This document shows positions 11,174-20,204 of a DNA stretch of 64,000 nt, one piece after another; within the stretch, counting starts at the first letter, position 1, and every line of letters starts with the position of its first letter. Origin of the DNA: Nephrocerus scutellatus. Its lineage: Eukaryota; Arthropoda; Insecta; Diptera; Pipunculidae. The stretch is taken from assembly GCA_947095585.1 (NCBI GenBank), contig OX352762.1, forward strand, positions 29,798,669-29,862,668, written 5' to 3'. The position numbers and the translations under genes are program-made. The notes under the pieces were generated by a model. It made no database searches. It saw nothing but the letters and a program-made list of their open reading frames with translations, and was not told where the DNA came from.

Positions 11174-12014
11174 TCACGTGACTTGTTGCAGCGCTGTCGA
11201 CCACCCAAGTGTTGATGTCACTGGTCGATGAAGTGAACAAGAATTCGTCGCCATTTTGCTTTACTGTATTCGCTTTATGTTTTAAACCCTTTTCTGGATT
11301 GTTATTTTTCCACTGTGCGTATTTTCTGCGGTCTCGCTTTAGATGACCTTTAGATTTACAAAAATAGCACTCCAAATGGCTGGCAGTCGTCTTTAAAATC
11401 GATTCCTTAATTACACCTGCATTTTCGATGAGTCGATGATATTCAGCAATCAACTTGGCTTTGACAAATATCATCGTCAAATCAGCTTCGTCCCTTGATT
11501 CAAGCGCTGTAATCAATGCATCATAGCTAGTTGGCAAACTGCTCAAAAGAATCGCCACTCGCCATGCTTCCGTCACCGTCTCACCATGCTCGACCAATTG
11601 TTGAAACAAATCGTTCAATTCGTTTATGTGCGTTTCAACATTGCCACCGTCTGCCATCCTTTTCTTGCAAATGCGCCGTATAATTGTAATTTGATTTTCG
11701 AGTGTCCTACCTTGGATATGATCTCCCAATGCTTTCCAAGCTTCAGCTGCCGTTTTCGCCGATCGAGTGATTCTGTGAAGTGGCCGCGATGTGTTCAAAA
11801 CGATTTTTGCATGAGCCTTTTGATCGTTTTCTTCCCATTCCTTGATTTCAGCCTCTTTAGCACTGGTTTTAGTAGCGACCGGTTTTGCTTTCGTTAAAAT
11901 CGACCAACATTTGATACCTTTCAAGAAATTCTCAATTTCATACTTCCAGTCGAAGTAATTTTCACAGTTCAAAGGATGCACATCGTAGCTTCTTTTTATT
12001 TCTGGATTTGCCAT
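11148..12014 (-). CDS. copia gag with zinc knuckle and start of protease
   Basis: A 288-codon frame starting with ATG at 12014. It begins MANPEIKRSYDVHPLNCENY, a copia-type Gag N-terminus. The nucleocapsid knuckle CYFCKSKGHLKRDRRKY has Arg where the fourth zinc ligand (Cys) is expected, so zinc binding is probably impaired. The protease active site appears as WVVDSAATSH, with Ala in place of the usual Gly after Asp-Ser. The frame then slips in a poly-T run (about 11152-11159) and stops, while pol continues in the next frame. Either the slip is real decay or it is a homopolymer sequencing error. Confidence 0.85.
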   Translation of the reverse strand: MANPEIKRSYDVHPLNCENYFDWKYEIENFLKGIKCWSILTKAKPVATKTSAKEAEIKEWEENDQKAHAKIVLNTSRPLHRITRSAKTAAEAWKALGDHIQGRTLENQITIIRRICKKRMADGGNVETHINELNDLFQQLVEHGETVTEAWRVAILLSSLPTSYDALITALESRDEADLTMIFVKAKLIAEYHRLIENAGVIKESILKTTASHLECYFCKSKGHLKRDRRKYAQWKNNNPEKGLKHKANTVKQNGDEFLFTSSTSDINTWVVDSAATSHVSGNKGFFC

Positions 12015-12190
12015 TTTTCTTTAAACTTTAACTTTAATTGTCTTTAACTTGATTTCTCCTTAGGTGCTGATACCGCAATACTTTTATTCCTTTAATACTT
12101 TACTTTTTCTTTATTTTAATTGTCTTTAGAATGCTTTACCGCAAACTTGTTTTTTTTTTCTTTATTTTCACCTTTCAGCAAACGATATTT

Positions 12191-12205
12191 ACTGGGCCCA
12201 TAACC
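12191..12205 (-). promoter_or_regulatory. copia primer binding site
   Basis: The minus strand reads GGTTATGGGCCCAGT directly after the presumed 5' LTR. As I recall, this is the primer site of Drosophila copia, primed by an internal fragment of initiator tRNA-Met. It supports the copia assignment and fixes the LTR inner edge. Confidence 0.8.
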
Positions 12206-12398
12206 TATAGAACGCAGTAAAGAAAACAGACTAAAGAGTTTTAATTGAACAGTTTATTAAACTAATGCAAACCAAACTTTTGTGAAAGTACCAACAACCA
12301 TACTCTATAAGGTTACAAAGAATACTAAAAACACAAAATTGTGTACGCCAAGAATAATCTATTTGTTATGAAAAATAACAACATTGCCAATAACAACA
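12206..12398 (-). repeat. copia 5' LTR (approximate)
   Basis: In minus orientation the segment would start TGTTGTTATTGGCAATG and end next to the primer binding site. A polyadenylation signal AATAAA is present at about 12255-12261. The inner end reads CTATA rather than the expected CA. The outer edge is inferred only from the TGTTG start because the second LTR is missing. Confidence 0.5.
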
Positions 12399-13176
12399 GT
12401 ACTTTCGTCTAAATTTAAGACGTTGCCAAATATATATTTCTTCAACAATTTTTGCACTTTTTCTATCAAAAGAAAGCGACATAAATAATTGACAGTTTCT
12501 ACCAAGCAACAATTTGTGGTTTTATACGTTCCTGTACTTTTTTGTGATCGCTCGGTAGATCGGATTTCAGCTCTAACATATTTTGATATTTTGGGAGACT
12601 TACCTCTCTTTTCATTACCCACAATAACAACACATGCAACAAAACAACAGGCCACGGCGATTGGTTCTACGCACCGAAAGGACCCCAATACCTATCAAGC
12701 CTTCAAGACCTTGGGCCAAAGATCGTCAACAAAACAACAGGTTTGAGATTGGATCACTTGGATCCACTCCCAAACCTGGTTTTGCTACAACAACAAAACA
12801 ATAGGCTTATTTTATTTGCCGAGGAATAAGGAATTAAACCAGCACAACAGCAGCTTTTCTTATTTCAAAGAAGGAATAAGATAGTGCAATTGTTCTTTAA
12901 TTTCTTTTTCTTCAACAATCTGAGCTCGAGCGCAGATTTCTAAAACAAAAAAAAAATACGACATTAGATTTTTAATTCAATATCTCTTTTATTAAATTTT
13001 AGTACAAAAAGTACGGGAACGAACCTATTATTGAAATTGTATTTTCCTTTCAGTACGACTACGAACGAATTAATTGCGATTTGCGACAGGCATATTTATT
13101 ATTTTGTGCAAAAATAAAGACAATCGTCATTCAATTAATAAGTTTCTTTTTCTTTTAATTAAAAATTTGAACGAAA
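12399..13176. other. CSN5 upstream region with dispersed repeat pieces
   Basis: Pieces at about 12545-12645 (TAGATCGGAT, TTTGGGAGACTTACC, AACAACACATGCAA) and 12922-12965 (GCTCGAGCGCAGATTTCTAA, TACGACATTA) match DNA at 17345-17545 beyond the other gene. A 40 bp interrupted palindrome at about 12738-12779 has CAGGTTTGAG opposite CCAAACCTGG. The last 190 bp before the CSN5 ATG are AT-rich and probably hold its promoter and 5' UTR. I see no clear TATA or initiator element. Confidence 0.5.
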
Positions 13177-14299
13177 ATGAGTTCCGACTGTGAAATGTCG
13201 CGAAAAACATGGGAGATTGAAAATAATGTTCAGACTTTGCCGGCCTCTGATGAGATTTTTCGCTACGATGCAGAACAGCAACGGCAGGTCCTTGACGCTA
13301 AGCCATGGGAAAAAGATCCACATTATTTTAAAGATATAAAAATATCTGCACTGTCTCTCCTAAAAATGGTAATGCATGCTCGTTCTGGAGGAACTCTGGA
13401 AGTAATGGGCTTACTTTTGGGAAAAGTCGAAGACAATACTATGGTGAGTTTAGATTTGTTTCAGCGATATTTATAAATATTTTTAATTTAAAATGCATTT
13501 TAAAGATTGTCATGGATGCATTTGCACTACCAGTGGAAGGCACCGAAACGCGTGTTAACGCCCAGTCGCAAGCATATGAATATATGTCAGCTTACATTGA
13601 TTCAGCAAAAGAAGTTTGTCGGCTAGAAAATGCTATTGGTTGGTATCATAGCCATCCTGGATATGGATGTTGGCTTTCGGGAATTGATGTTTCAACTCAA
13701 ATGCTGAACCAAAATTACCAAGAACCATTTGTAGCAATAGTTGTTGATCCAGTTCGCACAGTGTCGGCTGGTAAGGTATGTCTTGGTGCCTTTCGTACTT
13801 ATCCCAAGGGATACAAGCCACCAAATGAAGAGCCGTCTGAATATCAGACAATTCCACTTAACAAAATTGAAGATTTTGGTGTGCACTGTAAACAATACTA
13901 TCCCCTAGAGGTGAGCTATTTTAAATCTGCACTTGATCGAAAGTTGCTTGATTCGTTGTGGAACAAGTACTGGGTGAACACGCTTGGTAGCTCAGGCCTG
14001 CTTACGAATACAGAATACACAACTGGCCAAATATTTGATTTATCAGAGAAATTGGAACAGAGTGAGGCAAGCTTAGGGCGAGGACCATTTGTCGTCACAG
14101 GTGAGTTATATCGTATGAAAATAATTTCACTCATAGGAAACATTAATTTGTAGCGGGTGATGTAAATGAAAAACGAACTGAGGACAAACTTACTAAGGCT
14201 ACACGGGATTGTAGCCGAGCTTCAATTGAACTGATTCATGGTCTAATGGCTCAAATTGCCAAGGACAAGCTATTCAATAAAATTGATTCCAAAAAATAA
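13177..14299 (+). CDS. CSN5: COP9 signalosome complex subunit 5 (JAMM deneddylase)
   Basis: Catalytic subunit of the COP9 signalosome. The family removes NEDD8 from cullins and so regulates cullin-RING ubiquitin ligases in nucleus and cytosol. Exons are 13177-13443, 13506-14100 and 14154-14299, with GT-AG introns of 62 and 53 bp. The spliced frame is 335 codons plus TAA, the normal family length. The MPN domain carries the JAMM motif [14 protein letters not shown] with ligands H137, H139 and D150, and the upstream acidic residue E75 ([13 protein letters not shown]). These correspond to E76, H138, H140 and D151 of the human protein. The ATG sits in CGAAAATG, a good insect context, and the N-terminus begins as in other fly CSN5 proteins. 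Nothing looks broken. The gene converges with the NOA1-type gene, 47 bp separating the stop codons. Confidence 0.97.
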
Positions 14300-14333
14300 G
14301 TAAATTTCTACAATATTACTTTTATGATAACTA

Positions 14334-14339
14334 AATAAA
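14334..14339 (+). terminator. CSN5 polyadenylation signal
   Basis: AATAAA begins 35 bp after the CSN5 stop and ends 7 bp before the stop of the opposing gene. A typical cleavage site 10-30 nt downstream would fall inside the antisense of the last NOA1 exon. Confidence 0.7.
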
Positions 14340-14346
14340 TTAAAAA

Positions 14347-16807
14347 TTACTTTTTAAAAGAAAAGGGCTTTGTTATTCGATATGCCAGCGAATCCCGAAT
14401 GCGTTTTCCGCAAAGACGTGCTCCGAATGGAAGTAGAGGAGGCGTCCGTACGCTAATCCCTCGACCATGAGGTGTCCAAACCTGAAATTTACAGTTATGC
14501 TCAGAAGGGATTTCCAGTCCCATCCATCCGGCCGATGAAAGTACAATATCTAAAAATTATATATGACATTCACTATAGATATCGATTATAAAAGATGTCT
14601 TACCACATGTTGTACAATTGTCGTGCTTCCCGGTAATGGTTAGATTCGTAGGATATGGTTTCAGACCAGCCCATTTACTCATGCGTGCCTCATTACCACG
14701 CGGTAAGGCAAATAATTCACTACCCAAGTATTCCGAGTAAATTTCATCAGCGTTATTGGTCGGTGTTATAACGACGGGAAGGTTATGTGAGGAATATACA
14801 ATAATTCGTATTGAATTAACATCAGCGTCTGCATCCAAAAAATCTAGTCGGGCAAGACCCGCAAGAAACACACTCATTTCTGGTTTTATGCGATAAGCTC
14901 GAGGCGTAATCATAACATTGGGTTCAAGAAGCAATAACTCTTCTGTGGTAAGGAGATTATAAATCTAAAAATAAAAACTTAGCTTTTTCACCATATATTT
15001 GTATCTATTTAAACAGACCTGATCAGGTTGCATAACTCCTGGCGTATCATAACACCAGTTGCTCTTTAAATATTCTATCTTTTTTTCATCAAGGGTCTCA
15101 ATAGGCAGAGTTCCTTTCGTCATTGCAAATGAATCGTTAGTCTCTTCACGTTTAACGTGCGTTCTTCCTATTGATGATGATATATTTTAAGTTATTATTA
15201 TATGAAACAATTAAATATATCCCGACCTATGCGTCCGATTAAAGTAGCCGCTCGTACATCTCCCGTCTTAGTTGCTTGGTCGCGACGTAGCTTCTCTTCG
15301 GCTTGGCGTTTTGTACGCTCTGAAAACAGCCTACGAAAGCGGTGGTATATTCTAATTTCTATAACAGAAGAGAAAATTTACTAACAACTGGCAATTGCTT
15401 TTGCATCCCAACCTGACGGTCTCATTATAGGAAACTTTAACATTTTTAGCGTTGTTCCTGGCCATGGACATGTAGTTGCTTTCCGAATGAGATCGGTGGC
15501 TTCTACCTGCAAAAAAACATTAATTTTTCTACAAATTATTTACCTGTAACTCAACTTACTCTGCAATAATCTGAGTTTAGTAGTGAATTAAACAGAGAAC
15601 TTTTTCCAACATTAGTGCAACCAATTAAATAGACGTCACCTTTATACAACCAAATCTTCTGCAGCTGCGTTACAAGTTCTTCGACGCCAAAACCAGTTTT
15701 TGCCGAAATCAAGCTTATGTTTTTTATATTCATAGCGTTCAAACCTGTAAAGATATTGAACAGCATATTTTTTTTTAGAACATACCGTCTTAGAATATAC
15801 CAGCTTTAACTATTTGGTCCATTAAACATTTTTTTACATGATCTAAATAATTCATTGAATCCCTAGGCAACAGGTCAACCTTGTTTCCAACAACAAAGAT
15901 TGGTCGTTTGTCGCCTAATATTTTCTGCACTCCTGGCCATATACAGCACGGAAAGTCTAGTAAATCGACGACGAGTATAGCCAGTGCATATTTATTTGTA
16001 ATTGCAGAAATTGTTTCAACATACATTTCCGGGGAAACGGTGACATCTACGGCAATATTATATGTTTTCAAAAAGTGACAACGCTGGCACAATATTTGCT
16101 GCAAATAAGGCTTAGTACACTAAATTATTACTAAACATATGTAATAAAGATTCAAACTTTTAATTGGTTTTGGGTTCTTCCTTTGAAAATTTCCATTGGA
16201 ATATATCCTTGGATGCTCGGATTTGCACAATGTAAATTTGATCCACATCCATTGCAAGGAACATTGGATGGCGGAATTAATGGATCTGTACGATAAAATG
16301 TAATAAATTGGTTTCGTTATCCTGATACGCCGACATAAATATAAGTTCCGTACCAGCTGTTCCACATGTAGAATTTATCACATTATCAGTTCCCGTTCCA
16401 TCATAGAATTCATAATCTTCCATCCAGTTTTGAGGAAAGCTTTGTTCTTCTGAGACTTCTTTTGAAAACAGTTCATCGCTTCCAACGCGGTCTTTTTGTG
16501 CCAATAACTCTTCAGATTTAATTGCCGCCGCAAACGGTCGAATTTTAATCCTGTCAAATTTTAAACGCTGTTTCTCTTTAAGACGACGATCTTGATATAT
16601 TTTTTTTTGTTTGTATGTATGACTTTCAAGTTGATTTTCCAAATATGAGCTAAAAAGGATTTTAGTCCTCTTCTCAACAGGAAGCAGATCGTATGGACTA
16701 TTTATCTTAGCACCCTTCAAAAACGATGTCCCAGTTGAATAATAGTGTGTTATAGCTTTATTTAAATAGCTAGTCGATACGATCCCTTTACTACATAAGC
16801 TTATCAT
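14347..16807 (-). CDS. NOA1: NOA1-type circularly permuted mitochondrial GTPase
   Basis: Nine exons (16807-16354, 16285-16158, 16098-15801, 15744-15560, 15506-15413, 15358-15227, 15167-15019, 14964-14604, 14549-14347) join in phase through GT-AG introns of 53-68 bp into 667 codons plus TAA. GTPase motifs run in permuted order: G4 NKVD (266-269), G5 SAK (307-309), G1 GCTNVGKSS (335-343), a G2-like PWPGTT (about 370) and G3 DTPG (471-474). This order defines the YqeH/NOA1 family. Two Cys pairs before G4 (CNGCG and CQRC) form the expected zinc-binding region. The basic N-terminus is consistent with a mitochondrial presequence. Family members assist mitochondrial ribosome assembly and translation. 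The intron at 15412-15359 has a weak GTTGGG donor but preserves frame. Confidence 0.93.
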
Positions 16808-16856
16808 TTTTACAAATTAACAAATAAGCGTATATAAAAAATTCAATATCAATAGT

Positions 16857-17233
16857 ATAGACTGGTATAATACCAGTGGTATTACACTGCGCGTGTTTTG
16901 TGAAGACTCAAATAAGTGCAAAAGAGAGGGATGGATGATGAAACAGAAATACACGTGCCAGCTGAGTCGTGGGATTTTCGTTGCGTCTTTTGACATTTCC
17001 TTTTCTCCGTATCCTTTGTTTTACGAATTTGCTTCATTTGGCATTTTTATTTGGTGACGTCGCAATGGGTGATGAATTCAAATGGACAGAGAGCTGCCAA
17101 CTTTCAAGCAATACTGAGGAATTAAAAAAAGCCTTCGTGTAATAGAGTGTTCGTGACGGAATGATAGTTCGAAAGAAAATCACCGAAACATGCGCGTTAC
17201 ATTCACGCGCCGTGTAATACCAGTCATAGGTCC
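16857..17233. mobile_element. MITE immediately upstream of the NOA1-type gene
   Basis: The left end carries TATAGACTGGTAT then TATTACACTGCGCGTG after a small internal palindrome. The right end, inverted, reads TATGACTGGTATTACACGGC then GCGTG. The 377 bp body is non-coding. The left end is 50 bp from the NOA1-type ATG on the minus strand, so it probably overlaps its promoter or 5' UTR. The superfamily is unknown. Confidence 0.6.
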
Positions 17234-17344
17234 AACAAAAACCCCCAAACAAATGGATAAATAATTTGATGTCGTGTTTTTTATAAAAAAAAATCTGGCG
17301 TAGATTGATTTTTTGGCTGTCAAGTTGTTCGTTTATTCTTTAAA

Positions 17345-17449
17345 ACAAATCTACGGTAGATCGGATCGGATCGGAAACAGATCTTGATACTTTGGGAGAT
17401 TTACCCCTCATTAACTACAACAACAACACATGCAATAAAACAATGTAAA
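17345..17449 (+). repeat. Dispersed repeat piece also found left of CSN5
   Basis: It shares GTAGATCGGAT, TTTGGGAGATTTACC and AACAACACATGCAATAAAAC with 12545-12645. Together with the tandem copies that follow it mirrors the arrangement on the far side of the gene pair. Confidence 0.6.
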
Positions 17450-17923
17450 CAAAAGATTCTCAGCTTTCGTGTTCGTTTTTTCGAGAAAAAGTCTGAACTC
17501 GAGCGCAAGTTTCTAAAACAACAAAAAATACGACATTAATTTCAGAATTTAGATCTGTGTGTTTTTTTTTTTCATTCTCCGAGATATCTTTTTTCTCTAA
17601 AGCGTTTTTTTTACGCCCTGAATACTCTCTCAAACGATTTTTTTACTCTGAAAATTATACAGAACATTTCTTGACATTTCTTGAAACAAAAGATTCTCAG
17701 CTTTCGTGTTCGTTTTTTCGAGAAAAAGTCTGAACTCGAGCGCAAGTTTCTAAAACAACAAAAAATACGACATTAATTTCAGAATTCAGATCTGTGTTTT
17801 TTTTTCATTCTCCGAGAAATCTTTTTTCTCTAAAGCGTTTTTTTTACGCCCTGAATACTCTCTCAAACGATTTTTTTACTCTGAAAATTATACAGAACAT
17901 TTCTTGACAGCTGTAGTTGTTTG
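17450..17923 (+). repeat. Tandem duplication, two 237 bp copies
   Basis: The copies start at 17450 and 17687 (CAAAAGATTCTCAGCTTTCG) and are nearly identical over about 237 bp, differing mainly in T-run length. Both contain GAACTCGAGCGCAAGTTTCT and CTCTCAAACGATTTTTTTAC. A diverged partial third copy lies at about 18226-18350. No coding potential. Confidence 0.9.
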
Positions 17924-18440
17924 TTTCTTTAAACATGAGACATGTCGACTACAAGAGCAGTATTTTATTTGGAATCCGAATACGAATTCGAATGTCAAAA
18001 CCAGCCAAAACCCGCCAAACAGCAGGTTTCCAAATTCCAAAAAAGGAATTCGACAGTGCAATTGTTGTTGTAATTCCCAATTCGAATTCAAATAAAATAC
18101 AGCTTATGAAGCATTAAGGTGAGAATTTTTTTGATCTGATAAAAATGTTCAGAGAAATTGAATTACCACAAACAGAGGCCTTGTTTTTTTGATGTCGGAG
18201 TATTCCGAGAGATAATTTAACTATCAGAATTCAGATCTGTGTTTTTTTTCCGATATATTTTTTCTCTGAAGCGTTTTTTCACGTTCCGATAATTCTCGGA
18301 TATGATCTTTTCACTCTGAAAATATATACAGAACATGTCTTGACAGCTGTAGTTGTTTGTTTCTTTAAACATGAGACTTGTCGACTAGACTAGAGCATTC
18401 AAATGAGAAATAAAACTTTTCTTTGATACTAAAAAAACAC
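17924..18440 (+). repeat. Diverged third repeat copy and flanking DNA
   Basis: TTGACAGCTGTAGTTGTTTG with a CTTTAAACATGAGAC tail occurs at about 17905 and again at about 18340, showing a 435 bp direct repeat that overlaps the tandem array. Short open frames here fall inside the repeat and look spurious. Confidence 0.65.
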
Positions 18441-18464
18441 AACTGATAATTTTTTTGATCTGAC

Positions 18465-18690
18465 AGATCTGATTAGAGAACAACTCATAAAAATTAAAAT
18501 TTTTCGTGTAAATTCTCTAATCGGGAATACACAATGTGCAGGTTGAATAAAATTTTGTAAATTTTTTAAAATTTTTGTTAGAGTGCACGGGGCCATTTCA
18601 CTTCCAAATTTTTACAAAAAATTGTCCATGCATATAAAATTTTAAGAAAATCGGGTACTTTTTTTATAAAATTTGTATGGGTATAATATG
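18465..18690 (+). repeat. Family R fragment
   Basis: It contains the family R left end (CATAAAAATTAAAATTTTTC, TAAATTCTCTAATCG), one internal module (CTTCCAAATTTTTACAAAAA, then AAAATCGGGTAC) and ends at TTTGTATGGG. A full copy is at 20855-22075. Confidence 0.7.
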
Positions 18691-19643
18691 ATAGATGGCG
18701 CTGTTTCCAAGATATAACGGTTTTTCTGTTTCTTAGTAACGAAGCATCTTAGGAACTTCAGATTTTAACCATACGTTTGTTTCATTGCTATTTGGGTTTT
18801 TGTAAAATTTGGACATGATAGATGGCGCTGTTTTCAAGATAGTAGGTGGTAGTACCGCTATTTTTGACATTTATTTAGTTTCATTGTAGCACGCGCAAGA
18901 ATACATCGTAAAATCAAAAATAAAATTTATAATTAATCGTAAAAAAACGTTATTACACAAAATAACTGTTTTTATATTATATTTATTATATTTTTTTCGG
19001 CATCGTAAATTCTACTATGCAATTGCAAAAATAAACGAAAACTTTATGAGAAATATAATTTGAAATTCAAATTTTCTTGGAAAAATTGATTGAGTAGCCA
19101 GGATTTCGGATTGCGAATTTCTTGCTTGCTAGCAACATAAAAAAAACACGACCATTGAATTACCACAAACACAGGCCTTGTTTTTTTTTGGAGGTAGAGT
19201 ATCTACCCCTACAATTAAAAATAACATTTTACAAAAATAAAAGAGTAATCTGAAGGCCTTCAAATTAGCCGTTAACAACTTCCTGAAGGATGAAGGATGA
19301 AGTGCTCATAAGCATATATATAAAATATATATTAAAAAAAATTGTTTATCAGTATTATATACATTATTTTTGAAATTTGTAATATTTTCTTGGTCAAGGT
19401 TTTATTTAGTTTTCCCTGACCAGGAACCATTGATGAAAGTATTGTCGTTTTAGTTTCGTGTTCGTTTTTTCGTATTGCTTTTTCAATGAATCAGAGATAA
19501 TTCTGAGAAAACAATTGGAAACGGCTACAAACGTGAGGAATGTGATACCTTGTAAATCACATTCATTTGATTTTTATTTTATTTTGAATTTTAATAAAGG
19601 GCTTAACCCAAAGTCATTCAGGGAGTCCTACCTTGGCAATGAG
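18691..19643. repeat. AT-rich DNA with a duplicated GATAGATGGCGCTG word
   Basis: ATGATAGATGGCGCTGTTT followed by CAAGATA occurs at about 18688 and 18817, each after a TTTGTA-type run, so these are two copies of a short repeat. The rest to 19643 shows no recognisable gene or element. Confidence 0.45.
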
Positions 19644-20092
19644 TCTCTATATATAAAAAAAGCGCATAACTTGAGAACGGATGAATCAATTTGGCTAATT
19701 TTTCTTGGAAATGTTCGTAATAGTCCGAATAAGGTTTTTAGGGAAAGAAAAGTTTGAAAAATTTCCCGGAAAATTGGAAAATTCGGGTAAAACTGAAAGT
19801 GTTTTTTTCCATGGAATTTTTGTATGAACTCGCGACCCTAACCCATGATTCCAAGTATGGATTTGCGTTATTTTTTTTCTGTTTTGTTCGTTATTATTCT
19901 GGAAAGTCAGAAAATTCGGACAAACTGAAAAAAACATAATTTTTGTATGTAACACTCACATACCAATTTTTATGAAATTTTTAATGTAAGTTATTGGCTG
20001 GTGGGAGAAGGTTATAGGCTAAAGTACGTTCTAACCATGCGGAGGTAAGAGGAAGTGGGTAGCGGGCAGTGAAGAGCCCCGTGAACATCTAG
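19644..20092 (+). mobile_element. Non-autonomous Helitron-like element
   Basis: It begins TCTCTATATATAAAAAAAGC and continues with AACGGATGAATCAATTTGGC, a recurrent 5' region in insect Helitron derivatives. It ends with CTAG followed by T, and a short GGGC/GCCC hairpin sits about 10 nt before the CTAG. No Rep-helicase is encoded. The base before the start is not the expected A, so the exact 5' end is uncertain. Confidence 0.6.
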
Positions 20093-20204
20093 TCTATAAA
20101 TAAATATCTTTATATAATATATATAGACATATATAGCCTTAATAAACAAACAAAAACAGGCCTTTATAAATATTTAATCTTAAAAATTCATTAATATAAA
20201 TATA

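Larger units (their letters stand above)
8281..12398 (-). mobile_element. Ty1/copia LTR retrotransposon, 3'-truncated
   Basis: In minus orientation the order is 5' LTR (about 12398-12206), primer binding site, gag, protease, integrase, reverse transcriptase and RNase H, which is the Ty1/copia order. RNase H breaks off at about 8281, where unrelated repeat DNA begins, and no 3' LTR is found. The coding region has a frameshift at the gag-pol junction, a stop before the YVDD motif, more stops downstream and a deletion in RNase H. The element cannot be autonomous. It is the sequence block nearest the left edge of the host gene island. Confidence 0.9.
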
